From positions 78,086,253-78,150,252 of the forward strand of contig NC_084836.1 of the NCBI RefSeq assembly GCF_033115175.1: a stretch of 64,000 nucleotides of DNA. The letters are read 5' to 3'. The translations under genes were made by a program, and so were the position numbers. Below, in pieces: positions 46,101 to 60,500 of this stretch; positions within the stretch are counted from its first letter, which is position 1; each line of letters begins with the position of its first letter. Below the pieces are notes generated by a model that was not told where the DNA came from, ran no database searches, and worked only from the letters and a program-made list of their open reading frames with translations. This DNA is from Lepus europaeus (lineage: Eukaryota; Chordata; Mammalia; Lagomorpha; Leporidae).

Positions 46101-49100
46101 TGTACATTTAAAATTCTCATTTTATTTGAAACACAGAGAGACCGAGAGATCTCTTATCCTGTAGATTTACTCTCCAAATGCCTGCAACACCTGAGGTTGG
46201 CCAGGCTGAAGCCATAAGCCAGGAACTTATTCGCGGTCTCCCATGTGGGCGGCAGGGACTCAAGTACTTGAGTCACCACGTGCTACCTCCCAGAATGCAT
46301 GCCAGCAAGAAGGAGTGGAGCCACGACTCAAACCCCGGCTCTCCAGTATGAGATATGGACACATCAGCTGCCAAGCCAGCTGCCCACCCTGGATAATTAC
46401 GTATGCGGAGATGAAGTGTAGCCTCTAGCTCACTCACTTCCTTGGTGACATAGCCAAAATCAGTCTTAGAACTTCCGTACCTTTAACTTTGCAGTGGGCA
46501 AAGAGACAGAGTGGACTTTTCAGATTTGTGAGGGTTGAATGAGGGGTCAGGTGCTTAGTCTGCTGCGCTGAGGTATGTCACTGTCAATGGAAATCGTGTT
46601 TTCTGATTTTGGGTCGTGACATAGTCGGGTGTCAGATGATAAGCTATTCCTGGGGAGCCACCGTCTGTCTGCAGTGTTAGAGTGTTCTCCATGCATTCTC
46701 ATGTTCCTGTGGGGTCTGTGACGGGTAGCATTGCTTGGGAGATGCAGGCTGGACCATGGTGTCCTGTTTGTGGCTGTGGCCCTGCACCTCAGCCAGCTCA
46801 CAGCATGGGGCAGTCACTTGGTAAGTATTGGTAGGGAAGGTGAATATGCTAGTAATGACACAACAAATGCTGATTTTTTTTTCTTTTATCCCTGTCTATT
46901 TTCCAAAAGCATAGATATGCCAGGTAAAGGGACTTTTCTGTCTCTTTCTTCTGTGTTTTATTTAAATATTTGTCTATTATTATCTTAAAGCTTAAAACCT
47001 TTTCACATATTTCCCTGGCTCTGTGAGTAATGGATGTGAGCCCAGAGGGTGCAGCCAGCCAGGATGCAGGAGCCTGGCCTGGGAGTCTGTCCTCCTAGTC
47101 TCACGGCACCTTCTCGCGACACTGGTGAAATCGGGAAAGCTTTTGTGCCTCCAAAGGATGTGCGGTGACTGACACAGGTCATGATGGAGACGCTTACCCT
47201 TTCTGTACTTAAATGGAACTTAATGTAAATATTGATTAAACTCCAGCAAATTAATGGGTCAGCACGCTCCTGGATTAAAGCACAGCTTCTCTTCATGGTT
47301 GGAAAGTATGTCAGTTCCTGTTTGCCGAGGGCATTTCAACAGGGATTGCCGTTGTGTTGTGGACGCTTTTCCTGTCTGGATAGAGTCAGTATACCTTCAG
47401 TGCTAAACATCCTCATGCTGAGCTGTCGTTGTATTTCTGGAATAAATCCCTTTGGATTGTAATTCTGTAATGGCTCCTATTATTTAGAATGGGTTTATTT
47501 ACAGTTCTTTTGTGTATCTGTCAGATTGAAGTATTGAGGTTCTATATGCTTCATCATTTCTTTTCCCCTGGCCAGGGGTGGGGAACCTTTTTTCCGCCAA
47601 GGGCCATGTGGATATTTGTAACATCATTCACAGGCTATACAAAGTTATCAACTTAAAAATTAGCCTGCTGTATAGATTGATTGGATTTCCAGTCCCTCGT
47701 ATGGTTGCTGTTTTCACTGTTGTGTTTGTATGGATCCAAATATTCATGGCCGTGAATTTTCCTTTAAAAAATTGCTCTATTTGTATCCCATGGATCCTTG
47801 ATTTATAATGTTATTTCAGTTTGTTCAGAGGTTTTTTTCCCCCTGTGGAAGGACTTTTGTGTACATTATTACTAATTTCTGGTTTTACTGCATTACGGTC
47901 AGAGGAATCTACTGCATTTGTGTTAGCCACCTGTGTGTGATTGTTGTTTACAAGCAGTTCATGCGCACCTTGGAAGAAGGCGGCTGATCTATGAGGGCTG
48001 GATGATTGTTGATTAAATTGTCTGAGTCTTTGGTGTCTGTTTATTTCTGTCCACTTAACTGTCTTTGGGCTGACCATGGATTAATGTCTCCTCTCAGGGT
48101 ATTTCTCTTGTGTCTCACAGCTTTTGCTTTATAAAGGTGTCTCCTGTGTTTGGGTACATAGACATTCACAACTAATAGAATTTCTTTATCTCATTGAAAG
48201 CCTTTGAACCCAAATTCTACTTGGTTTGATTCCAGATTATAGTCCCTGCCTCCCTGTTTGCACTTGCCTGCTTCGGGGCTATGTTATGTAATAAGCCGGG
48301 CGTACTCTGCCCGTGGCCGCGTGCCCGGCGCTGCCTGGCTCCCCCGCCTCTCTGAGCTGGTCCTGGCCACGTGCCGGACTTTGATGAGGAATGAGTGCAA
48401 GGGATGCATCCGTCCCCACAGAGGGGCGGCGATGTTGTTGTGGGGTTTGGATTTTTTTCTTTTCTTTCTTCTGTAAGAAAAATAAGATGCCATTCCAGAG
48501 CTTCCAGAACAGTGGGCAAGGAGACCTGGAGAAGGAATGAGCACTGTGCATGAGAGAGGTGCTGTGGTTTTTGTGACAAATCTAAGGTCTGCTTGACACA
48601 CATGTGACGCTTCTGACCACCTGTTTACGGTAGGCCTTTCAGAGTAACCTGTTTTAGGTGTGTGTCTCCTACTCTGGAGTTGGCTTTTGTTCGGTGAGCA
48701 GATGTGAAAACGACAGGTACTGTACACTTACTGTAGGCAGTATTTCAGTTGCTGCTTTTCTCACGTGCTCTCCTTTTTAATTTGGGGAGGTTTGTGTTTC
48801 GATCCATTTGACTTTTAGGCACCCATTTGTTGGCTCTGAAAGACACCCATTACCCATGTGACTATTAGTGGGCCTGTCTCACTTCCTATCTTGTCCAGGC
48901 TGCAGTTCTATTTAATGATGTTGAGCTGTTTGTCAGACATAAAAATGTGGCTGTATTTCTGCCCTTGCTGTGGTTTCCAGCTGTAGAGCTGTAGTAAAAC
49001 GGCTCAGTTGTTTCTGACCTGGGAGCAAGTGTCGTGTCCCTGAGTTCTGGCAGTCTCAGTGGTACTTGATGGATGGCTATGCACCGCGACTCACACTTTG

Positions 49101-52100
49101 TTATTCTTTGAGTTCCCTGAAAGATGGCATTCCCCTGTCTGCTTGGCTTTGTAGGCTACTGGTGGAGTGTCATGCTCCCGGATTGTGTTAGTTTTGTTTG
49201 TAATTTTGTCTTTTTCTTGGACACCCAGAGGTTTCCTTTGTGAAGTCTGGTAGTGGTCCTGGGGTGTATTCTGCAGTAGACGAGTCTGAGTCCGTTTTCC
49301 CAGGACACGGGAAGCCTGTGAAGTATTGAAATCCAGGTCTCGGATCAGATGTTGCGAGTTAAGCCGCTGCGCCGGGCACCCACTTCAGGATTAGAGTGCC
49401 TGATTTGAGTCTTGGCTCCCTTGCTTCTGATCCAGTTTCTTGCTAAGGCACATCCTGGGAAAGAGCAGATGAAGGCTCAAGTCCGTGGGTCCCTGTCACC
49501 CACATAGGAGACCCAGGTGGAGCTCCTGGCCCCTGGCTTTGGCTTGGCTGAGCCCTGGCTGTTATGGGCATTTGAGAAATGAACCAGTAGATGGACAGTG
49601 TCTCTGTTAATCTGCCTTTCAAACGATAAAAATGAACAAGTAAATGTTTAAAAATAAAATCAGGCCTTTGGTTTCTAGAAAACGTTCCAAGATTCTGGTT
49701 GTGCATACCACGTTTTATTGGATTCATTTTCCTCCCCTTTCAGGGCCTCCACTTTCACGGATGGCTCTTGGCCCACCCTTTCTGTCACTTCTCTACTCCT
49801 TTCCCCCTTGTTTCCTTTGCATTCTCGTGGCTGTTTTCAGTTTTCTTCTCCATATTAGTAGAATCTGTTCTCCCTTAAGCTATATTAAGTGAGGATTTCA
49901 TTTCTGAGATGGGTTTTGTCTTTTTCTTCCCCTCTAGGGTTTTTTTTAAAGATTTATTTTTTATTTATTTGAAAGGCAGAGTTAGAGATCTTCTATCTGC
50001 TGATTCATTCTCCAAATGGCCGCAGCAGTCGGGGCTGTGCCAGACTAAAGCCAGGAGCCAGGAGCTTCTTCTTGTTTCCCATAAGGATGCAGGGGCCCAA
50101 GCATTTGGGCCATCTGCTGCTGCTTTCCTAGGCTCAATAACAGGGAGCTGGATTGAAGTGGAGCAGCTGGATCTCGAACCAGCACCCATATGGGATGCTG
50201 GTGCTGCAGGTAGTAACTTTACCTGCTGTTGCCACAACACTGGCCCCTCCTTTTGGAATTTGAAAGGAGTTCACCCTCTTGTTGTACACCTCTCTTCTCA
50301 GTTCTTAAAGTTCTGCAAGTGTTTTGCAGGATTTAAGTCACGTGAAATCAGGACCTCCTCTGCCTTGCCGTGTTTCAGGTGTACTTTGTCCCAGTTTCAT
50401 TCTCACGCCTATGTGGTAGCCTTGCATGGGCATGGCCACCCTTGACTGTTCAGTTAGAGCGTCTGGAGTGTCCTTAGAACAGTTGCAGTGCAGCGTCTGT
50501 GGTGAATGGCGCTGTGGAGGGTGGGTGGGGTCCCGAGCTGGCTGCAGTTCTGTGGTGCTCCTGTGTCTGAGGGAAGACTGTGGATTTACTGCCACCACTT
50601 GCCAGGCTTCCTTAAAGCCACCTCCCCTTTCCCAGAAGCCATGTCCTCTGGAGATGCCTTGGTGGCCAGCCCCCTCCCCCTAGTCCCTGGCTGTGGTGTC
50701 CCTGCGCCTGCTTCCCATCCTGGTGGGGCCCTTGCTCTCTGGCTGCCATGCTCAGCCCTATGGCGAGACCTCGTCCACATGCTTGCCTCCTCCTGGCTTC
50801 CAGCAGGAGCTGGGTTGCTGGCTCTGCTAATTTTGGATTTTTTATTTCCCCAGTTACATTTAAATGGAGGCTGTTGAATTCTGGCTCCTAGTTACGTTGT
50901 AGTTTTGGATTATGAGTGGTTGTACTAATTCTTGATTGATGTGTATGCTTTGGGGCGGATGTATGAACAAATTTGTACCTAGAGAGCTGCCTTAGGGGAT
51001 GACGGGTCTCGTCAGTAGTTTTTAAAGTTTGAAATTCCATTTACAAACTCCTCTTGGGGACTGGTTTGGCACAGCAGCTTAAGTCCGTGTGCCCCATATC
51101 AGAGTACCTGATTCAAGTCCTGGCTACTCCCCTTTCAAATCCAGCTTTACAGTAATGTGCGTCCTGGGAGGCAGCAGATGATAGCTCAAATACTTGGGTT
51201 CCCGCCGCCCACATGGGAAACCCAGGTGGAGTTCTAGGCTCCTGGCTCTGGCCTGGCCTAGCCCAGGCTGTTCCAGGCATTTGGGAAGTAAACCAGCAGA
51301 TGGAAAATCTCAGTCTTTTAAACAAAATGAAAGTAAATATGTTTTTAAACTATTTATGGCATATCAAGTTAACAGTCATTTCTGAGTTCATCTAGTAGTT
51401 TCTGCTCTTAGCTTTCTTATGTACTTAAATATCTTGTTTTTGTTTTTTCATTAAATACAATGTACATGTATTTCCCCTCTGTATAAAATGTGACTACTGC
51501 CCATATCACTGGAGGCATTGGCACTGTTGTCAAAGTCCAGCTAGCTTTCTTTGATATACCTACTTTCATAAACTTTATTTCAAGAAGTTATCCTTAACTA
51601 TAGATACTTTTGTTATCCCTTAAATGTCTCCAATTGTTTCCTATGTCCAAAAACCTCTGATTATAGTTTTCCTTTGTTCCTTAAGATTTATTTTATTAAT
51701 TTGAGAGGCTGTGTTACGAGAGAGGGAAGGAGAGGCTGAAGCAGGAGCTAGGGGCTTCTTCCAGGTCTCCCATGTGGGTGCAGGGGCCCAAGGCCATCTT
51801 CCATTCCACTGCTTTCCCAGGCGCATTAGTAGGGAGCTGGATCAGAAGTGAAGCAGCTGGGGCTCAAACTGTTGCCCATTTGGGATGCTGGTATTAAGGG
51901 TGGCAGCTTAACCCATTGTGCCACAACGCTGGTTCCTAAGTTTTTCTTAAATAAGGTGGAAAGCTCTCAGAACATGGAATCTAAGACTCCAGTGCAGGGG
52001 CCGGCGGTGTGGTGTAGCAGGTAAAGCTGCCGCCTGTGGTGCCAGCATCTCATATGGGTGCCGGTTCGAGACCTGGCTGCTCCACTTTTGATCCAGCTCT

Positions 52101-54553
52101 TTGCTACGGCCTGGGAAAGCAGTACAAGATGGCCCAAGTCCTTGGGCCCTGCACCCACACAGGAGACCCAGAAGAAGCTCCTGGCTTCTGGCTTCAGATC
52201 GGTGCAGCTCCGGCTGTTGCAGTCATCTGGGGAGTGAACCAGCAGATGGAAGACCTCTCTCTCTGCCTCTCTCTATGTTTAACTCTTTCAGGTAGATAAA
52301 TAAATCTTTAAAAAAGAAAAGAAAGAGATGGATTAAGTGACTAGGAAACGGAGAGGCAGTCAGACAGGCAAATAGGGATGGGCAGATGGGCAAATGGGTG
52401 AACTGAGGGATGAGAGAAAAAACAACCCAGAGATGGGGCACGGATATTTATTCCAATAGCAGTAAAAGTTAGAGTTTTTGCACCTATAGGGAAAGCGTTA
52501 CGGAGGCTGAAAAAGTAGAGGTGAGATAGACAGCTAAAGACATCACATGAATCCCTAAAACCACAATAACATAACGAGTAGGGCCAGACTGTGACGTAGT
52601 GGGTGGAGCCGCCACCTGTGGTGCTGGCAGCCCATGTGGGTGCCCGTTTGAGTTCCGGCTGCTCCACTTCTGATCCAGCTCTCTGCTATGGCCTGGGAAA
52701 GCAACAGAAGATGGCCCAAGTCCTTGGGTCCCTGCACCCACATAGGAGACCTGGAAGAAGCTCCTGGCTCCTGGCTTCAGATCGGTGCAGCTCCGGCTGT
52801 TGCGGTCATCTGGGGAGTGAACCAGAGGATGGAAGATCTCTCTCTCTCTCTCTCTCTCTGCCTTAAAAAAAAAAAAAAAGAAAAGAAAAAGAATCCAATG
52901 CAGAACACAGCCCTTGCTGACAGAGTGCCTGTTGAAATTCTAGGTGGGATTTCTCTTCCTGTTTACGGCTGGGAAGAGGGGCCTGACTGTTTCTGGGAAC
53001 AGGTGGCTTTTAAATGACAGTGTTTTTGCAATTTCTCTGACTAAAGTCCAAACCAGGGGTCTTTCTGCTGGTACTTGGGCTTCTGTCTGACTGGTTTGTG
53101 AAAAATACAAAGGTACTGCCAGGTGCTGCCGCAGCCCTTGGGTCCAGGCTTTTTTTTTTTTTTTTTTTTTTTCCTCGCCAAAGATTATTTAATTGAAAGG
53201 CAAGAGTTACAGAGAGAGAGGGTGGGACAAAGAGGTCTTCCATCCATTGGTTCACTCCCTAAGTGGCTGCAACAGCTGGAGCTGGGCCAGGCGGAAACCA
53301 GGAGCCAGGAACATCTTCCAAGTCTCCCATGTGGGTGCAGGGGCCCAGGCACTTGGGCCATACCCTGCTGCCCTCCCAGGCGCACCAGCAGGGAGCTGGA
53401 TGGGAAGTGGAGCAGCCCCAGGCTGCGATGCAGACACTGAACATTGTCATTGCAGCCTGTGTGCCAGGCCCTGTGCTGGTTGCCTGGCCCGAGCCTCTGT
53501 CTGGTGGCTGGGGAGGAGCCCTGACCCTGGCTGTACGGACGTTGATCCCTGTCCTCAGTCCCGCTCCCGCTTCATGATGGAGCATGTGCTTCATCACAAC
53601 ACCGCCACCGTGACACCCCTGCTGTGGCTTGTGACTTTACAGACAGCTCTATTTCTCCCTCAGCAGGGGTGTGTGTGCCCTCAGATCCCACATCTCCCTC
53701 CTCCTGCCCACTGCTTTAAAATAGCGCGGGTGCTGCTGTCGCTGCTGTCACACAGCCCGCTGACACAATTGCTGTGCAGGGTGGTGGGAAGCCGGGACTC
53801 AGCCTGTTGGAGGAGCCAGCGTTTTTCGCAGCTCTGCTGTTCACTGGTCTTGGTGGGACGTACTGAGCCTTTGACCACGTGTCCTCAGCCAAACCTGGGC
53901 GCTCTTTGCTGTCTCCTGTGGGCAAGCAGTTTCTGTTGTTAGTGTCTTGGCGTGCATTGATTTTGGGCAGTATTTCCTGAATAAATATGATCAAGAAGAG
54001 GGGCTGCCTTGCCTCTGGAGTTGGGGCTGATTCTACAAGGGTGGGGGTGCGGGTGGGGGGTGGGTTTTGGGTGGGCAGTCAGTGTTTTCTTTCATGGTGG
54101 AGAAAGCACTGAAATAATTACTTTAGCTTAGTTTAGCTTTCTTATTTCTCTTCTCTCTCCTCTCTCTAATCTCCTCTCTCTTCTCACCCCTCCTCTCCTC
54201 TCTCCTCCTCTCTCTCGCTCTCCCCCCCCCCTTAATTTCTTTCATTATTTTTATTTGAAAGTCAGAGTTACAGAGACAGAGAAAGGTTCACTCCCAGATG
54301 GCCGCAATGGCTGGGCCAGACTGAAGCTAGGAGCCATGAGCTTCATCCAGGTGTCCCATGTGGGTAGCAGGGACCCAGATACTTGGGCCATCTTCTGCTG
54401 TGTTTCCAGGCCATTAGCAGGGAGCTGGATCGGAAGTGAGCAACCAGGACAGGAACTGGCACCCATGTGGGATGGGAACATCACAGGCAAGGGCTTTACC
54501 TGCTACGCCACAGCGCCGGCCCCGTCAGTTTAGCTTGCTTGCTTGCTTGCTTG

Positions 54554-54596
<43 letters not shown>

Positions 54597-57500
54597 TTTT
54601 TTTTACAGAGTTAGACAGTGAGAGAGAGAAAGGTCTTCCTTCCGTTGGTTCACCCCCAAAACGGCCGCTATGGCCGGAACTACGCCAATCCGAAGCCAGG
54701 AGCCAGATGCTTCCTCCTGGTCTCCCATACGGGTGCAGGGCCCAAGCACTTGGGCCATCCTCCACTGCCCTCCCGGGCCACAGCAGAGAGCTAGCCTGGA
54801 AGAGGAGCAACTGGGACTAGAACCAGCACCCATATGGGATGCCAGCACTGCAGGCGGAGGATTAACCAAGTGAGCCACGGCGTCAGTCCCAGTTTAGCTT
54901 TCTTAATGTAGACCGCTCACAGAATCTGATTCTGTTTTTAGAGATTTTCCTTTGCACTCTAACAACAAGTAGAATTATGTGAATGTGAGTTCTGAATATT
55001 TGTTCTTAAAACTTAGTAAAAATAACTTGCATGAATATAAAATAGTATGCACATGAGGTAATTACAAAACTAAATCTCTTCATGAAGTTTTGAAGTTATA
55101 TTTTTACCAAATTTTCTACTTTTTTTTTTTTTTTAAGTGGGAATGTTTCTGGTGATTCCATTTCAAAAGTCTCTTAGTCTCTCAGAGTTCATTCAGTATT
55201 TTTATAAAGACCACTGACCTTGAATCAGTGGTAGCTACAGCATGGACCTTCGGTTCCCTGTGGGGAGCAATTCACCTCCTGATGGTGCTTTCTCTTCTGT
55301 AGAGTGGAGGTAGTGTATTGCAGTTGCTGTGGTAATGAAATGGATACAGGTGGAAATGTCTGCCATAAACCGAGCATCATGGAGTTCTGTTAGCTGCAGC
55401 TATCTCTGAAAGTAATAGGATAAAGTGCATCTTGATTAAGCTGGCTTTATTTGGAAACCTTTAATAAGAATGACTGCAGTAATTGCAGTTCGAGATTCGT
55501 GGTACTCTCTAGAAAAAAACAAGACACAGGAAAATGGCAAGGCACTTGTGGCTAAGGTTGAGAGTGCACTCATTAGGAATTTTCCGCTGGGGAAACCTAC
55601 CAGCTGCTTGTTTTTGAGGAAGGTGTAGATGTAGCTGGAGGAAAAGGGACATTGAAGTGTGAGAGAGAGCTTCACTTATTCTGACTCTTCATTTTTTGGG
55701 TGGCTTGCTTGCTGCTATCTTGGCATTCAAAGGTTGCTTTCTTTTTTTTTCTTTTTTTTTAAATTTTGTGTGTTGGGGGTTGTGTATTGGGGGCGTGAGT
55801 AATTGCTTTACTGGGGTTTAATTCATATACCATACAGTCCACCCATTTAATTGTTTATTTTTTCTATCTTCTTCAAAGGCAGAGAGAGAGAGAGTGCAAG
55901 TGAGCATACTTCTGTCCTCTGGTTCACTCTCCGGATGCCTGTAGCAGCCATGGCTGGACCAGACCAAAGCCATCCAGGTCTCCCATGTAGTTGGCAGGGG
56001 CCCAATCCCTTGAGCCATCACTTGCTGCCTCCCAGGGTGCATTAGCTGGGAGCTGGACTGAGAGCAGAGTCTAGTGTCTAGCCAACACTGTGATATGGAG
56101 TGTGGTATCCTGAGCAGCTGCTTGACCTGCTGTGCTGGGACACCTGCCCCGGTTCACCTGCTTAAATGCACACTTCAGCAGTTTCTAGCATCTTCGCAGA
56201 GCTGTGCAACTGTCAATTCTAGAATATCTATATTACCTCCCCCAAAGAAACCCTGTGCCCTTTGAGTGTCATTTCCACGCCTTACACCTTACCACAACAC
56301 TCTCAGCTCTAAGTGTCTTAAGTCTGTTTAGGGGGTGCTGCAGCAGGACCCTTGAGACTGGGTAATTTATGAAGAACAGTGTCCCTTGCAGTTCAGGGGG
56401 TGGGATAGTCTAAGGTCCAGGGGTAGCAGGTGGTATCCACTGGGGGCCTCCTTGCCATGTTCTTAGGCGGCGGGATAGTGAGAGAGAACCCACTTCCACA
56501 TTCCCTGTTTTAGCAGCATTAATCCACTCGGGAGCTGGGGCCCCTCGAGACCTAAACCCCTCCCATCAGGCTCCATCTCCCAACACTCACATTGGGATTA
56601 AGTTTCAAAATGGGTTTTGGAAGGGAAAAAAATACTCATACCATAGCATTAGGCAACTAGTTATCTGTGTCTATAGCTTTGTCTGCTCTAGAGCTTTGAT
56701 ATAAACGGAACCCTAATATGACTAGTTTCTTTGACTTAGCATAACATTTCCAATACCAGTCATGTTGTAGCAGGTACGGGTATTCCTTCCCTTCTTCAGT
56801 GATGGTCCCTCGTATGTGTATGCCTCATTTACCCATCTGTTTCTCAGTTGACGGACATTTGGTTTGTTTGTATGTTACGGCTGTGATGACAAATGATGCT
56901 GTAAGCATTTGCGTGTGAAGTTGCACGCAGTGTTTTCATTTCTCTGGGGTGGACATTTAGGATTAGAATTGCTACACCATATGAGAGCTATGTTTAACCT
57001 TTTGAGCAACAGCCAAACTGTCTGCCACGGTGGCTGCTCCATTTTACATTGCTAGGAGCACTGTGCGGAGGTCCAGTTTCTCCGCAGCCTCCATAACACC
57101 TGTTATTGTCTGTCGTTGGGTTCTGCACATCCTAGTGGCAGCCCAGTGGCATTTCCCTGATGGCTAATGATGTTTTTATCTTTCCATGTGCTTATGGTCA
57201 TTTGTCTCTGTTCTTTGGAGAAGTATCTATTCTGATCCTTTGTGCATTTTTTATTAGTTATTAGTCTTTTTTCATTATTGAGATGTGAGAGTTTTTGTAT
57301 AGTCTAGTTACAAGTTCTTTATGAGATTTATGATGTACAAATATTCCCATGTTCTATGCTTTCATTACATGAATCTGTAATAGCAATCTTTTTTTTTTTA
57401 AAGATTTATTTATTTGTTTGAAATTCATAGTTATAGAGAGAGAGAGATCCTCCATCTGCTGGTTTACTCCCCTGATGGCCACAACAGCTGGCACTGGGCC

Positions 57501-60500
57501 AGGCCCAAGCCAGGATCCAGGAGCTTCATCTGGGTCCCACCCATGGGTGCAGGGGCCCAAGCACTTAGGCCATCTTCCGCTGCTTTACCCAGACCATTAG
57601 CACGGGGCTGTATTGGAAGTAGAGCAACCAGGACACAAACCAACACCATATGGGATGCTGGCGCTGCAGGCAGCAGCTTTACCCACTGTGCCACAACGGC
57701 CCCAATAACAGCATCTTGCTGAGTGCTTACTGCAGGTCAAGCTCTGAGTGGCTGCTCTGCGTGATTATTTCTTTGGGTCCCCACCAGAGTAACCCCGAGG
57801 AATGAGACGAAACCGCCCTCAAGTGCAAGAGCCGAGGTGCTTTGTAACTGAAGAACTCGCTTGGTCACGTTGTCAGTAGTTGCTGCCAGAGGTCTAGTCG
57901 CACCTGGGCCGCGGGGTTGCCCAGCCTTAACTCGACACCAGGGCTCTTTCGACGGGTTTGCTGTGACTTGCAGCTTGAGTTCCCGCTGAATTTGTATGTA
58001 CCATTAATGTTTGTGTCATAGCTGGCCTCCAGGGTCAGTGTTGACTTCTCCCTCGTGGCCATGCTCCTCGTCCAGTTCTTGCTCATGTGAACTGCAGGCA
58101 GATGCCCCTGGGTCTTGACCTCTGGGTTATTACAGATTTATGATGTAGGTAGGTACGATGGATCAGTGTCCTTTATAGAGCAACCTCAGCTTAGCAAAAA
58201 GTAAGATTGAATTGGAACTCTGGGGGATTACAGAGAATTATTAGAGGAAATTTCTAAGCTGCTACAGCTATCCTTCAGTGGGACCAGCTTCCTGGGGAAG
58301 AACCTTCTGGAACTGAGTGTAGTCAGGCAGTAGTGAAGCGCCCTCCACTCAGGGTGCTGTGGCATGCGGTCCCGCACTGGGAGAGGGGCTGCTGGGCGGC
58401 CTTGCCGTGGAGCGGCCGGTGTGCTCCCAGTGCTCAGCCGTCAGCTTTGCTTTGGGTTTTCAAGTCTGAAAAAACAGTGCCAAACTCTTGAAAAAAACAA
58501 TAGGGTAATAGAGTGTTGAGCTTTTAAAATGAATTCTCCTTGGAAAAATGTACTTCCAATTACTGAGACTGAGAAGACTCGGTTTTTAATCCATAGAAAG
58601 GACTGTAGTGGGAGGCATAGCCAGATCTGTAGCTGAGTCTCAGTTCCGTGCCTCTTGGCTGTATGACTCGGGCTAGTGACTTCACCGTCGCATGCCTCAG
58701 TTTCCCCTCCTGGAAAGTGGGGCCAGGAAGGTTCCGGAACGCTGTCTGGCACGTGCGAGTGCCCACTCACTGTGTTATGTGAGCCAGGGCAGGTTTGTTT
58801 GGCAGGTGTATGTTACTGGTAAAACTTAACGTCAGTTTTCAATTTTTCCCAGAGGAAACACGAGAATAGAAGAGGCTTGTGAAATGTATACCAGAGCTGC
58901 AAACATGTTCAAGATGGCAAAAAACTGGAGTGGTATGTACCAGCTTCTGTCGGCTTGCTTTCCAGGCACGTGCTCCTAAAGCGCTTGCAAGGGGGAGAGG
59001 ACTGTGCCCTGGAAGGGGGAGGCTGTGGCCCGGGTGCAGGACCAGTGCTGGCTGCTGCTTGCCGTGGGCTTTGGAGACCTGACTAAAGGTCATGGGTAGG
59101 CACGGCATAGTTGGCCCCTGTTTTAGTCCCTGTAAAGCACCTGATAACAGTGGGCACGTGGTAACTAAATGATTTATGCTTACTAGGAGCCAGGAAGAGT
59201 AATCTTGGCTTCTTAATGTGCTCAAAGAAATGCTGTGCCCTAAGGGATGCAAGTTGTAGAAAAACTCATTGGAAACCAGTGTCATAAACCGAAATGCATG
59301 TTACCTAAACACTGGTTGAGAATTTCTAACCTTTCCCACCCTAAGAGAAGTGATGGTGATACTGATAACCAACAGTGCAAGTGTTTTTATCCTCCCCCAG
59401 ACTCATCACTTTATTTGTTTATTCCTTTTTATTTATTTGAAAGGCAGAACAATAAGCCGGGAGGAGGGCTTTGGGAGATGGGTGGAGGGGAGAGAGATTT
59501 CGTCTGCTGGTTCATGCACCAAATCCCATGAGAGCCAGGATTGGGCCAAGCCAAAGCCATTGGAGTCTCCTACACAGGCGGCAGGAACCCATGTACTTGA
59601 GCAATCACCCCGCTGCCTCTCAGGCTATGCGTTAGCAGGAAGCTGAGTTGGACGTGGAGCTAGGACATGAGCTGGGCATGCTGATATGAGATGTGGGTAC
59701 CTCATTGGCATCTTTGTGTGTGTGTGTGTATGTGTGTGTTTTGACAGGCAGAGTTAGACAGTGAGAGAGAGAGAAGGGTCTTCCTTCCATTGGTTCACCC
59801 CCTAAATGGCCTCTACGGCCAGCGCACTGCGCCAATGTGAAGCCAAGAGCCAGGTGCTTCCTCCTGGTCTCGCATGCGGGTGTAGGGCCCAAGCACTTGG
59901 GCCATCCTCCACTGCCTTCCCGGGCCACAGCAGAGAGCTGGACTGGAAGAGGAGCAACCAGATCAGAATCCGGAGCCCCAACCGGGACTAGAACCCAGAG
60001 TGCCGTCGCCGCAGGCAGAGGATTAGCCAAGCGAGCTGCGGCACCAGCCCCTCAATGGCCCCACCCTGTCTGTTTTAATGAAGCAATATAACACAAATCA
60101 GTTCAGTTCATGTCATTCCAGATAAAGAGCTGGCATCCTAACAGTGGCCTTCAGGGACCATCCCCTTCCTGTCTGTGAGCTTGTTTCCTGCCCAGGCTCT
60201 GTGCACCCCCTCCTGCCTCAGAGCCTTTGCACACACTACACTGCTCCTGTCTACACACTCTTCCCCTGTGCAGAATGTGCCTGGTGCCCTGCTTCCTTCA
60301 GATCCTCCTTTAAATGTTGTGTTAGCGAGGCCTGCCCTGACCACCCCTTTAACAAGAGCAATCTTTGAGGCCAGCACTGTGGTATAATAGGTTAAGTCTT
60401 GGCCTGCAGTGCCGGCATCCCACATGGGTGGGCGCTGGTTCAAGTCCCTGCTGCTCCACTTCCTATCCAGCTCCCTGCTAATGGCCCAGGAAAGCAGTGG

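Larger units (their letters stand above)
55800..57376 (-). mobile_element. old L1 3' region, antisense, multiply interrupted
   Basis: Complement of an ancient L1 (L1M-type) 3' end in three pieces: 55800-55858 (ATTCATATACCATACAGTCC), 56151-56324 (CAGAGCTGTGCAACTGTCAA) and 56649-57376 (TTGACTTAGCATAACATTTC, then CACGGTGGCTGCTCCATTTT and GCATTTCCCTGATGGCTAAT). The pieces are in the right order, so this is one insertion cut by a SINE and an LTR. Confidence 0.8.

Noticed and set aside
53193-53942. 249-codon open frame
   Set aside because: Its first 80 codons are reverse C-repeat SINE; no domain; lies inside NAPB intron 1.
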